40,657 bases of DNA from NCBI RefSeq assembly GCF_032854445.1, contig NW_027018330.1, positions 1 to 40,657 on the forward strand, read 5' to 3'. The position numbers and the translations under genes were made by a program. Position 1 is the first letter of the stretch. Each line of letters starts with the position of its first letter. This document shows positions 21,865 through 34,504 of the stretch, piece after piece. The notes beneath the pieces were generated by a model that was not told where the DNA came from, ran no database searches, and saw nothing but the letters and a program-made list of their open reading frames with translations. This DNA is from Liolophura sinensis (lineage: Eukaryota > Mollusca > Polyplacophora > Chitonida > Chitonidae).

Positions 21865-24067
21865 GTGCCCTTCGGTAGCCCAGAAGACTTCAAATCTTTG
21901 GGCCAAGCCCATTTAACTCACCCAGCAATTGCCTTACTTCTAAGTGCAAGACAATCTCAATGTCTTTATCTACGTGTAGAAAAACCACACCATTTGTACG
22001 TGAAAAACACAAGGTACTTGATACAGTCTGCTGTAAAAAGTACAACTAAACACTGACCCACAATTATAAGGTGCCAAAAGATGCGGAATTGGGCCAGTTA
22101 TCGGCAGCTGTTGAAAAATTGCCAATTTCCCTGGTTTCCATGGAGTAAGAGCCGTTGCTGGGCACGTGATTATGACATCAATGATCATTCAATTGTCACT
22201 ACAGCCAAAAGTATTGGTCGGAGAGCAACGCGGATTGCACCATTTATTCGATTTCTCGTCACAAAATACGTCGGATTAGCCTCTTACCAGCAGCACTGGA
22301 ACAGTTTTTCCAGTTTTGCATTTTTACCTGGTCTTTTTTGTTAATTGAAATCGGCTACACTGTACTCTGTACAATCGCGAGTGGTCATTACTATATTTAA
22401 CTTTTGACTATAAGTTATGTGCCCTTCGGTAGCCCAGAAGACGTCAAATCTTTGGGCTAAGCCCATTTAACTCACCCAGCAATTGTCTTACTTCTAAGTG
22501 CAAGACAATCTCAATGTCTTTATCTACGTGTAGAAAAACCACACCATTTGTACGTGAAAAACACAAGGTACTTGATACAGTCTACTGTGAAAAGTACAAC
22601 TAAACACTGACCCACATTTATAAGGTGCCAAATAATGCGGAATTGGGCCAGGCATCGGCAGCTTTTAAAAAATTGCAAATATCCCTGGTTTCCATGGAGT
22701 AAGAGCCGTTGCTGGGCACGTGATTATGACATCAATGATCATTGAATTGTCGCTACAGCCAAAAGTATTGGTCGGAGACAAACGCGGTTTGCACCATTCG
22801 ATTTCTCGTCACAAAATACGTCGGATTAGCCTCTTACCAGCAGCACTGGAACAGTTTTTCCACTTTTGCATTTTTGCCTGGTCTTTTTGTTAATTGAAAT
22901 CGGCTACACTGTACTCTGTACAATCTCGACTGGTCATTACTATATTCAACTTTTGACTATAAGTTATGTGCCCTTCGGTAGCCCAGAAGACCTGAAATCT
23001 TTGGGCTAAGCCCATTTAACTCACCCAGCAATTGTCTTACTTCTAAGTGCAAGACAATCTCAATGTCTTTATCTACTTGTAGAAAAACCACACCACTTGT
23101 ACGTGAAAAAAACAAGGTACTTGATACTGTCTGCTGTAAAAAGTACAACTGAACACTGACCCACTTCAGTAAGGTGCCAAAAGATGCGGAATTGAGCCAG
23201 GCATCGGCGGCTGTTGAAAATTGCAAGTATCCCTGGTTTCCATGGAGTAAGAGCCGTTGCTGGGCACGTGATTATGACATAAATGATCATTCAATTGTCA
23301 CTACAGCCAAAAGTATTGGTCGGAGAGCAACGCGGTTTGCACCATTCAATTTCTCGTCACAAAATACGTCGGATTAGCCTCTTACCAGCAGCAACTGGAA
23401 CAGTTTTTCCAGTTTTGCATTTTTGCCTGGTCTTTTTGTTAATTGAAATCGGCTACACTGTACTCTGTACAATCGCGACTGGTCATTACTATATTCAACT
23501 TTTGACTATAAGTTATGTGCCCTTCGGTAGCCCAGAAGACCTGAAATCTTTGGGCTAAGCCCATTAAACTCACCCAGCAATTGTCTTACTTCTAAGTGCA
23601 AGACAATCTCAATGTCTTTATCTACGTGTAGAAAAACCACACCATTTGCACATAAAAAACACAAGGTACTTGATACCAGTCTGCTGTAAAAAGTACAACT
23701 AAACACTGACCCACATTTATAAGGTGCCAAAAGATGCGGAATTGGGCCAGGTATCGGCAGCTGTTGAAAAATTGCCAATTTCCCTGGTTTCCATGGAGTA
23801 AGAGCCGTTTGCTGGGCACGTGATTATGACATAAATGATCATTCAATTGTCACTACAGCCAAAAGTATTGGTCGGAGAGCAACGCGGATTGCACCATTCG
23901 ATTTCTCGTCACAAAATACGTCGGATTAGCCTCTTACCAGCAGCACTGGAACAGTTTTTCCACTTTTGCATTTTTGCCTGGTCTTTTTGTTAATTGAAAT
24001 CGGCTACACTGTACTCTGTACAATCGCGACTGGTCATTACTATATTCAACTTTTGACTATAAGTTAT
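21865..24067. repeat. J-K-L-N block, copy 2
   Basis: Monomers start at 21865 (J), 22419 (K), 22968 (L) and 23517 (N). They match copy 1 closely, including the odd GCCAAATAATGCGG in K (also in copy 1, but GCCAAAAGATGCGG in copy 3). J has ATTTATTC at 22242-22249, the 4-bp duplication with one substitution. N keeps its 5' marks, but its 3' half has changed (GCGGATTGC, TTTTTCCACTTTTGC) and P, not O, follows. Confidence 0.85.
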
Positions 24068-26265
24068 GTGCCCTTCGGTAGCCCAGAAGACGTCAAATCT
24101 TTGGGCTAAGCCCATTTAACTCACCCAGCAATTGTCTTACTTCTAAGTGCAAGACAATCTCAATGTCTTTATCTACGTGTAGAAAAACCACACCATTTGT
24201 ACGTGAAAACACAAGGTACTTGATACAGTCTGCTGTAAAAAGTACAACTGAACACTGACCCACTTCAGTAAGGTGCCAAAAGATGCGGAATTGAGCCAGG
24301 CATCGGCAGCTGTTAAAAAATTGCAAAGTTCCCTGGTTTCCATGGAGTAAGAGCCGCTGCTGGGCACGTGATTATGACATAAATGATCATTCAATTTTCA
24401 CTACAGGCAAAAGTATTAGTCGGACAGCAACGCGGTTTGCACCATTCGATTTCCGTCACAAAATACGTCGGATTAGCGCTCTTACCAGCAGCACTGGAAC
24501 AGTTTTTCCACTTTTGCATTTTTGCCTGGTCTTTTTGTTAATTGAAATCGGCTACACTGTACTCTGTACAATCGCGACTGGTCATTACTATATTCAACTT
24601 TTGACTATAAGTTATGTGCCCTTCGGCAGCCCAGAAGACCTGAAATCTTTGGGCCAAGCCCATTTAACTCACCCAGCAATTGTCTTACTTCTAAGTCCAA
24701 GACAATCTCAATGTCTTTATCTACGTGTAGAAAAACCACACCATTTGTACGTGAAAAACACAAGGTACTTGATACAGTCTGCTGTTAAAAGTACAACTGA
24801 ACACTGACCCACTTCAGTAAGGTGCCAAAAGATGCGGAATTGAGCCAGGCATCGGCAGCTGTTAAAAAATTGCAAGTTCCCTGGTTTCCATGGAGTAAGA
24901 GCCGCTGCTGGGCACGTGATTATGACATAAATGATCATTCAATTTTCACTACAGGCAAAAGTATTAGTCGGACAGCAACGCGGTTTGCACCATTCGATTT
25001 CTCGTCACAAAATACGTCGGATTAGCCTCTTACCAGCAGCACTGGAACAGTTTTTCCACTTTTGCATTTTTGCCTGGTCTTTTTGTTAATTGAAATCGGC
25101 TACACTGTACTCTGTACAATCGCGACTGGTCATTACTATATTCAACTTTTGACTATAAGTTATGTGCCCTTCGGTAGCCCCAGAAGACGTCAAATCTTTG
25201 GGCTAAGCCCATTTAACTCACCCAGCAATTGTCTTACTTCTAAGTGCAAGACAATCTCAATGTCTTTATCTCCGTGTAGAAAAACCACACCATTTGTACG
25301 TGAAAAACACAAGGTACTTGATACAGTCTGCTGTAAAAAGTACAACTGAACACTGACCCACTTCAGTAAGGTGCCAAAAGATGCGGAATTGAGCCAGGCA
25401 TCGGCAGCTGTTAAAAAATTGCAAAGTTCCCTGGTTTCCATGGAGTAAGAGCCGCTGCTGGGCACGTGATTATGACATAAATGATCATTCAATTTTCACT
25501 ACAGGCAAAAGTATTAGTCGGACAGCAACGCGGTTTGCACCATTCGATTTCTCGTCACAAAATACGTCGGATTAGCCTCTTACCAGCAGCACTGGAACAG
25601 TTTTTCCACTTTTGCATTTTTGCCTGGTCTTTTTGTTAATTGAAATCGGCTACACTGTACTCTGTACAATCGCGACTGGTCATTACTATATTCAACTTTT
25701 GACTATAAGTTATGTGCCCTTCGGTAGCCCAGAAGACCTGAAATCTTTGGGCCAAGCCCATTTTAACTCACCCCAGCAATTGTCTTACTTCTAAGTCCAA
25801 GACAATCTCAATGTCTTTATCTACGTGTAGAAAAACCACACCATTTGTACGTGAAAAACACAAGGTACTTGATACAGTCCTGCTGTTAAAAGTACAACTG
25901 ACCACAGACCCACATGAATAAGGTGCCAAAAGATGCGGAATTGAGCCAGGTATCGGCAGCTGTTGAAAATTGCAAATTTCCCTGGTTTCCATGGAGTAAA
26001 GAGCCGTTGCTGGGCACGTGATTATGACATAAATGATCATTCAATTGTCACTACAGCCAAAAGTATTGGTCGGAGAGCAACGCGGATTGCACCATTCGAT
26101 TTCTCCTCACAAAATACGTTGGATTAGCCTCTTACCAGCAGCACTGGAACAGTTTTTCCAGTTTTGCATTTTTGCCTGGTCTTTTTGTTAATTGAAATCG
26201 GCTACACTGTACTCTGTACAATCGCGACTGGTCATTACTATATTCAACTTTTGACTATAAGTTAT
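24068..26265. repeat. Four-monomer P-Q-R-Q stretch
   Basis: Monomers start at 24068 (P), 24616 (Q), 25164 (R) and 25714 (Q). P and R share TTGCAAAGTTCC, ATTTTCACTACAGGC and ATTAGTCGGACAGC. Both Q units share GAAGACCTGAAATC with GGGCCAAGCC, AAGTCCAAG and TGCTGTTAAAAG. The Q at 24616 ends with the P/R-type 3' half, while the Q at 25714 does not, so one of them is chimeric. An R-Q pair recurs at 29016-30113. Several one-base insertions occur here, such as TAGCCCCAGAAG at 25176 and CTCACCCCAGC near 25770. Confidence 0.76.
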
Positions 26266-28466
26266 GTGCCCTTCGGTAGCCCAGAAGACTTCAAATCTTT
26301 GGGCCAAGCCCATTTAACTCACCCAGCAATTGCCTTACTTCTAAGTGCAAGACAATCTCAATGTCTTTATCTACGTGTAGAAAAACCACACCATTTGTAC
26401 GTGAAAAACACAAGGTACTTGATACAGTCTGCTGTAAAAAGTACAACTAAACACTGACCCACAATTATAAGGTGCCAAAAGATGCGGAATTGGGCCAGTT
26501 ATCGGCAGCTGTTGAAAAATTGCCAATTTCCCTGGTTTCCATGGAGTAAGAGCCGTTGCTGGGCACGTGATTATGACATCAATGATCATTCAATTGTCAC
26601 TACAGCCAAAAGTATTGGTCGGAGAGCAACGCGGATTGCACCATTCATTCGATTTCTCGTCACAAAATACGTCGGATTAGCCTCTTACCAGCAGCACTGG
26701 AACAGTTTTTCCACTTTTGCATTTTTGCCTGGTCTTTTTGTTAATTGAAATCGGCTACACTGTACTCTGTACAATCGCGAGTGGTCATTACTATATTTAA
26801 CTTTTGACTATAAGTTATGTGCCCTTCGGTAGCCCAGAAGACGTCAAATCTTTGGGCTAAGCCCATTTAACTCACCCAGCAATTGTCTTACTTCTAAGTG
26901 CAAGACAATCTCAATGTCTTTATCTACGTGTAGAAAAACCACACCATTTGTACGTGAAAAACACAAGGTACTTGATACAGTCTACTGTGAAAAGTACAAC
27001 TAAACACTGACCCACATTTATAAGGTGCCAAAAGATGCGGAATTGGGCCAGGCATCGGCAGCTTTTAAAAAATTGCAAATATCCCTGGTTTCCATGGAGT
27101 AAGAGCCGTTGCTGGGCACGTGATTATGACATCAATGATCATTGAATTGTCGCTACAGCCAAAAGTATTGGTCGGAGACAAACGCGGTTTGCACCATTCG
27201 ATTTCTCGTCACAAAATACGTCGGATTAGCCTCTTACCAGCAGCACTGGAACAGTTTTTCCACTTTTGCATTTTTGCCTGGTCTTTTTGTTAATTGAAAT
27301 CGGCTACACTGTACTCTGTACAATCTCGACTGGTCATTACTATATTCAACTTTTGACTATAAGTTATGTGCCCTTCGGTAGCCCAGAAGACCTGAAATCT
27401 TTGGGCTAAGCCCATTTAACTCACCCAGCAATTGCCTTACTTCTAAGTGCAAGACAATCTCAATGTCTTTATCTACTTGTAGAAAAACCACACCACTTGT
27501 ACGTGAAAAAAACAAGGTACTTGATACAGTCTGCTGTAAAAAGTACAACTGAACACTGACCCACTTCAGTAAGGTGCCAAAAGATGCGGAATTGAGCCAG
27601 GCATCGGCGGCTGTTGAAAAATTGCAAGTATCCCTGGTTTCCATGGAGTAAGAGCCGTTGCTGGGCACGTGATTATGACATAAATGATCATTCAATTGTC
27701 ACTACAGCCAAAAGTATTGGTCGGAGAGCAACGCGGTTTGCACCATTCAATTTCTCGTCACAAAGTACGTCGGATTAGCCTCTTACCAGCAGCACTGGAA
27801 CAGTTTTTCCAGTTTTGCATTTTTACCTGGTCTTTTTGTTAATTGAAATCGGCTACACTGTACTCTGTACAATCGCGACTGGTCATTACTATATTCAACT
27901 TTTGACTATAAGTTATGTGCCCTTCGGTAGCCCAGAAGACCTGAAATCTTTGGGCTAAGCCCATTAAACTCACCCAGCAATTGTCTTACTTCTAAGTGCA
28001 AGACAATCTCAATGTCTTTATCTACGTGTAGAAAAACCACACCATTTGCACATAAAAAACACAAGGTACTTGATACAGTCTGCTGTAAAAAGTACAACTA
28101 AACACTGACCCCACATTTATAAGGTGCCAAAAGATGCGGAATTGGGCCAGGTATCGGCAGCTGTTGAAAAATTGCCAATTTCCCTGGTTTCCATGGAGTA
28201 AGAGCCGTTGCTGGGCACGTGATTATGACATCAATGATCATTGAATTGTCACTACAGCCAAAAGTATTGGTCGGAGAGCAACGCGGATTGCACCATTCGA
28301 TTTCTCGTCACAAAATACGTCGGATTAGCCTCTTACCAGCAGCACTGGAACAGTTTTTCCACTTTTGCATTTTTGCCTGGTCTTTTTGTTATTTGAAATC
28401 GGCTACACTGTACTCTGTACAATCGCGAGTGGTCATTACTATATTTAACTTTTGACTATAAGTTAT
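26266..28466. repeat. J-K-L-N block, copy 3
   Basis: Monomers start at 26266 (J), 26819 (K), 27368 (L) and 27917 (N), 4401 bp after the copy-2 units. J again carries the ATTCATTC duplication (26643-26650). L keeps ATCGGCGGCTG and ACCACTTGTACG; N keeps CCATTAAACTC and TTTGCACATAAAA. The 3' end of this N has CGCGAGTGGTC and CTATATTTAAC, which are otherwise marks of J ends. It therefore looks patched with J-type sequence, but without the 4-bp duplication. Confidence 0.85.
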
Positions 28467-31400
28467 GTGCCCTTCGGTAGCCCAGAAGACGTCAAATCTT
28501 TGGGCTCAGCCCATTTAACTCACCCAGCAATTGTCTTACTTCTAAGTCCAAGACAATCTCAAAGTCTTTATCTACGTGTAGAAAAACCACACCATTTGTA
28601 CGTGAAAAACACAAGGTACTTGATACAGTCTACTGTAAAAAGTACAACTAAACACTGACCCACATTTCTAAGGTGCCAAAAGATGCGGAATTGGGCCAGG
28701 CATCGGCAGCTGTTAAAAAATTGCAAATATCCCTGGTTTCCATGGAGTAAGAGCCGTTGCTGGGCACGTGATTATGACATAAATGATCATTGAATTGTCA
28801 CTACAGCCAAAAGTATTGGTCGGAGAGCAACGCGGTTTGCACCATTCGATTTCTCGTCACAAAATACGTCGGATTAGCCTCTTACCAGCAGCACTGGAAC
28901 AGTTTTTCCACTTTTGCATTTTTGCCTGGTCTTTTTGTTAATTGAAATCGGCTACACTGTACTCTGTACAATCGCGACTGGTCATTACTATATTCAACTT
29001 TTGACTATAAGTTATGTGCCCTTCGGTAGCCCAGAAGACGTCAAATCTTTGGGCTCAGCCCATTTAACTCACCCAGCAATTGTCTTACTTCTAAGTCCAA
29101 GACAATCTCACGGTCTTTATCTACGTGTAGAAAAACCACAACATTTGTACGTGAAAAACACAAGGTACTTGATACAGTCTGCTGTAAAAAGTACAACTGA
29201 ACACTGACCCACTTCAGTAAGGTGCCAAAAGATGCGGAATTGAGCCAGGCATCGGCAGCTGTTAAAAAATTGTAAAGTTCCCTGGTTTCCATGGAGTAAG
29301 AGCCGTTGCTGGGCACGTGATTATGACATAAATGATCATTCAATTTTCACTACAGGCAAAAGTATTAGTCGGAGAGCAACGCGGTTTGCACCATTCGATT
29401 TCTCCTCACAAAATACGTCGGATTAGCCTCTTACCAGCAGCACTGGAACAGTTTTTGCACTTTTGCATTTTTGCCTGGTCTTTTTGTTAATTGAAATCGG
29501 CTACACTGTACTCTGTACAATCGCGACTGGTCATTACTATATTCAACTTTTGACTATAAGTTATGTGCCCTTCGGTAGCCCAGAAGACCTGAAATCTTTG
29601 GGCCAAGCCCATTTAACTCACCCAGCAATTGTCTTACTTCTAAGTCCAAGACAATCTCAATGTCTTTATCTACGTGTAGAAAAACCACACCATTTGTACG
29701 TGAAAAACACAAGGTACTTGATACAGTCTGCTGTTAAAAGTACAACTGACCACAGACCCACATTTATAAGGTGCCAAAAGATGCGGAATTGAGCCAGGTA
29801 TCGGCAGCTGTTGAAAAATTGCAAATTTCCCTGGTTTCCATGGAGTAAGAGCCGTTGCTGGGCACGTGATTATGACATAAATGATCATTCAATTGTCACT
29901 ACAGCCAAAAGTATTGGTCGGAGAGCAACGCGGTTTGCACCATTCGATTTCTCGTCACAAAATACGTCGGATTAGCCTCTTACCAGCAGCACTGGAACAG
30001 TTTTTCCAGTTTTGCATTTTTACCTGGTCTTTTTGTTAATTGAAATCGGCTACACTGTACTCTGTACAATCGCGACTGGTCATTACTATATTCAACTTTT
30101 GACTATAAGTTATGTGCCCTTCGGTAGCCCAGAAGACGTCAAATCTTTGGGCCAAGCCCATTTAACTCACCCAGCAATTGTCTTACTTCTAAGTGCAAGA
30201 CAATCTCAATGTCTTTATCTACGTGTAGAAAAACCACACCATTTGTACGTGAAAAACACAAGGTACTTGATACAGTCTGCTGTAAAAAGTACAACTGAAC
30301 ACTGACCCACTTTAGTAAGGTGCCAAAAGAAGCGGAATTGAGCCAGGCATCGGCAGCTGTTGAAAAATTGCAAACTTCCCTGGTTTCCATGGAGTAAGAG
30401 CCGTTGCTGTGCACGTGATTATGACATAAATGATCATTCAATTGTTACTACAGCCAAAAGTATTGGTCGGAGAGCAACGCAGTTTGCACCATTCGATTTC
30501 TCGTCACAAAATACGTCGGATTAGCCTCTTACCAGCAGCACTGAAAGAGTTTTTCCTCTTTTGCATTTTTGCCTGGTCTTTTTGTTAATTGAAATCGGCT
30601 ACACTGTACTCTGTACAATCTCGACTGGTCATTACTATATTCAACTTTTGACTATAAGTTATGTGCCCTTCGGTAGCCCAGAAGACCTGAAATCTTTGGG
30701 CTCAGCCCATTTAACTCACCCAGCAATTGCCTTAGTTCTGAGTGCAAGACAATCTCAATGTCTTTATCTACGTGTAGAAAAACCACACCATTTGTACATA
30801 AAAAACACAAGGTACTTGATACAGTCTGCTGTAAAAAGTACAACTGAACACTGACCAACTTCAGTAAGGTGCCAAAAGATGCGGAATTGAGCCAGACATC
30901 GGCAGCTGTTGAAAAATTGCAAATTTCCCTGGTTTCCATGGAGTAAGAGCCGTTGCTGGGCACGTGATTATGACATAAATGATCATTCAATTGTCGCTAC
31001 AGCCAAAAGTATTGGTCGGAGAGCAACGCGGTTTGCACCATTCGATTTCTCGTAACAAAATACGTCGGATTAGCCTCTTATCAGCAGCACTGGAACAGTT
31101 TTTCCACTTTTGCATTTTTGTCTGGTCTTTTTGTTAATTGAAATCGGCTACACTGTACTATGTACAATCGCGACTGGTCATTACTATATTCAACTTTTGA
31201 CTATAAGTTATGTGCCCTTCGGTAGCCCAGAAGACGTCAAATCTTTGGGCTCAGCCCATTTAACTCACCCAGCAATTGTCTTACTTCTAAGTGCAAGACA
31301 ATCTCAATGTCTTTATCTACGTGTAGAAAAACCACACCATTTGTACATGAAAAACACAAGGTACTTGATACAGTCTGCTGTAAAAAGTACAACTAAACAC

Positions 31401-31759
31401 TGACCCACATGAATAAGGTGCCAAAAGATGCGGAATTGGGCCAGGCATCGGCAGCTGTTAAAAATTGCAAATATCCCTGGTTTCCATGGAGTAAGAGCCG
31501 TTGCTGGGCACGTGATTATGACATCAATGATCATTCAATTGTCGCTACAGCCAAAATTATTGGTCGGAGAGCAACGCGGTTTGCACCATTCGATTTCTCG
31601 TCACAAAATACGTCGGATTAGCTTCTTACCAGCAGCACTGGAACAGTTTTTCCAGTTTTGCATTTTTACCTGGTCTTTTTGTTAATTGAAATCGGCTACA
31701 CTGTACTCTGTACAATCGCGACTGGTCATTACTATATTCAACTTTTGACTATAAGTTAT
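28467..31759. repeat. Transitional mixed monomers between two HOR domains
   Basis: Monomers start at 28467 (K-like, GTCTACTGTAAAAAG), 29016 (R-like, TTGTAAAGTTCC and ATTAGTCGG), 29565 (Q), 30114 (private changes AGAAGCGGAATTG, CTGAAAGAG and TTTTTCCTCTTTTGC), 30663 (V/W fusion) and 31212 (S, an X-like 5' part with CATGAATAAGG). The R-Q pair duplicates 25164-26265 at a distance of 3852 bp, or seven monomers. Many units have CTCAGCCC where others have CTAAGCCC, a mark shared with X further right. No repeated HOR was found here. Confidence 0.72.
30663..31211. repeat. V/W-like fusion monomer
   Basis: The 5' part resembles V: GCCTTAGTTCT, GAGCCAGACATCGG and CTCGTAACAAAA (A at 31054). The 3' part resembles W: CTCTTATCAGCAGC (T at 31081), TTTTTGTCTGGTC and GTACTATGTAC. 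It is followed by S, whose 5' half resembles X, the unit that follows W in the right-hand HOR. The switch lies roughly between 31054 and 31081. This again looks like a one-monomer contraction, though gene conversion could give the same pattern. Confidence 0.65.
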
Positions 31760-34504
31760 GTGCCCTTCGGTAGCCCAGAAGACGTCAAATCTTTGGGCTA
31801 AGCCCATTTAACTCACCCAGCAATTGTCTTACTTCTAAGTCCAAGACAATCTCAATGTCTTTATCTACTTGTAGAAAAACCACACCATTTGTACGTGAAA
31901 AACACAAGGTACTTGATACAGTCTGATGTAAAAAGTACAACTGACCACAGACCCACATTTATAAGGTGCCAAAAGATGCGGAATTGGGCCAGGCATCCGC
32001 AGCTGTTAAAAAATTGCAAATATCCCTGGTTTCCATGGAGTAAGAGCCGTTGCTGGGCACGTGATTATGACATCAATATTCATTGAATTGTCGCTACAGC
32101 CAAAAGTTTTGGTCGGAGAGCAACGCGGTTTGCACCATTCGATTTCTCGTCGCAAAATACGTCGGATTAGCCTCTTACCAGCAGCACTGGATCAGTTTTT
32201 TCCACTTTTGCATTTTTGCCTGGTCTTTTTGTTAATTGAAATCGGCTACACTGTACTCTGTACAATCGCAACTGGTCATTACTATATTCAACTTTTGACT
32301 ATAAGTTATGTGCCCTTCGGTAGCCCAGAAGACCTGAAATCTTTGGGCTAAGCCCATTTAACTCACCCAGCAATTGTCTAACTTCTAAGTGCAAGACAAT
32401 CTCAATGTCTTTATCTACGTGTAGAAAAACCACACCATTTGTACGTGAAAAACACAAGGTACTTGATACAGTCTGCTGTAAAAAGTACAACTAAACACTG
32501 ACCCACATTTATAAGGTGCCAAAAGATGCGGAATTGGGCCAGGCATCGGCAGCTGTTAAAAAATTGCAAATATCCCTGGTTTCCATGGAGTAAGAGCCGT
32601 TGCTGGGTACGTGATTATGATATAAATGATCATTGAATTGTCGCTACAGCCAAACGTATTGGTCGGAGAGCAACGCGGTTTGCACCATTCGATTTCTCGT
32701 CACAAAATACGTTGGATTAGCCTCTTATTAGCAGCACTGGAACAGTTTTTCCACTTTTGCATTTTTGCCTGGTCTTTTTGTTAATTGAAGTCGGCTACAC
32801 TGTACTCTGTACAATCGCGACTGGTCATTACTATATTCAACTTTTGACTATAAGTTATGTGCCCTTCGGTAGCCCAGAAGACCTGAAATCTTTGGGCTAA
32901 GCCCATTAAACTCACCCAGCAATTGCCTTAGTTCTAAGTGCAAGACAATCTCAATGTCTTTATCTACGTGTAGAAAAACCACACCATTTGTACGTGAAAA
33001 ACACAAGGTACTTGATACAGTCTGCTGTAAAAAGTACAACTGAACACTGACCCACTTCAGTAAGGTGCCAAAAGATGCGGAATTGAGCCAGACATCGGCA
33101 GCTGTTGAAAAATTGCAAATTTCCCTGGTTTCCATGGAGTAAGAGCCGTTGGTGGGCACGTGATTATGACATAAATGATCATTCAATTGTCGCTACAGCC
33201 AAAAGTATTGGTCGGAGAGCAACGCGGTTTGCACCATTCGATTTCTCGTAACAAAATACGTCGTATTAGCCTCTTACCAGCAGCACTGGGACAGTTTTTC
33301 CAGTTTTGCACTTTTGCCTGGTCTTTTTGTTAATTGAAATCGGCTAAACTGTACTATGTACAATCGCGACTGGTCATTACTATATTCAACTTTTAACTAT
33401 AAGTTATGTGCCCTTCGGTAGCCCAGAAGACCTGAAATCTTTGGGCCAAGCCCATTTAACTCACCGAGCAAATGTCTTACTTCTAAGTCCAAGACAATCT
33501 CAATGTCTTTATCTACGTGTAGAAAAACCAGACCAATTGTACATAAAAAAACACAAGGTACTTGATACAGTCTGCTGTAAAAAGTACAACTAAACACTAA
33601 CCCACATTCATAAGGTGCCAAAAGATGCGGAATTGGGCCAGGCATCCGCAGCTGTTAAAAAATTGCAAATATCCCTGGTTTCCATGGAGTAAGAGCCGTT
33701 GCTGGGCACGTGATTATGACATCAATATTCACTGAATTGTCGCTACAGCCAAAAGTATTGGTCGGAGAGCAACGCGGTTTGCACCATTCGATTTCTCGTC
33801 ACAAAATACGTCGGATTAGCCTCTTATCAGCAGCACTGGAACAGTTTTTCCACTTTTGCATTTTTGTCTGGTCTTTTTGTTAATTGAAATCGGCTACACT
33901 GTACTATGTACAATCGCGACTGGTCATTACTATATTCAACTTTTCACTATAAGTTATGTGCCCTTCGGTAGCCCAGAAGACGTCAAATCTTTGCGCTCAG
34001 CCCATTTAACTCACCCAGCAATTGTCTTACTTCTAAGTGCAAGACAATCTCAATGTCTTTATCTACGTGTAGAAAAACCACACCATTTGTACATGAAAAA
34101 CACAAGGTACTTGATACAGTCTGCTGTAAAAAGTACAACTAAACACTGACCCACATGAATAAGGTGCCAAAAGATGCGGAATTGGGCCAGGCATCGGCAG
34201 CTGTTAAAAATTGCAAATATCCCTGGTTTCCATGGAGTAAGAGCCGTTGGTGGGCACGTGATTATGACATAAATGATCATTCAATTGTCGCTACAGCCAA
34301 AAGTATTGTCGGAGAACAACGCGGTTTGCACCATTCGATTTCTCGTAACAAAATACGTCGCATTAGCCTCTTACCAGCAGCACTGGGACAGTTTTTCCAG
34401 TTTTGCACTATTGCCTGGTCTTTTTGTTAATTGAAATCGGCTAAACTGTACTATGTACAATCGCGACTGGTCATTACTATATTCAACTTTTGACTATAAG
34501 TTAT
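31760..34504. repeat. Five-monomer HOR T-U-V-W-X, copy 1
   Basis: Monomers start at 31760 (T), 32310 (U), 32859 (V), 33408 (W) and 33958 (X). T has CAGTCTGATGTAAAA, GCATCCGCAGC, ATCAATATTCATTG and CACTGGATCAG. U has TGTCTAACTTC, GGGTACGTGATTATGATA and CTCTTATTAGCAGC. V has CCTTAGTTCTAAG, CGTTGGTGGGC and CGTCGTATTAG. W has CACCGAGCAAATG, CCAGACCAATTG and CACTAACCC. X has TTTGCGCTCAG, GTCGGAGAACAACG and TTGCACTATTGCC. The series recurs at 36153. Confidence 0.9.

Noticed and set aside
31915-31935. Hammerhead ribozyme core (CTGATGA-like CTGATGTA in T monomers)
   Set aside because: Only T units carry it, as a substitution of the usual CTGCTGTA. The matching GAAA strand and stem arrangement were not found.
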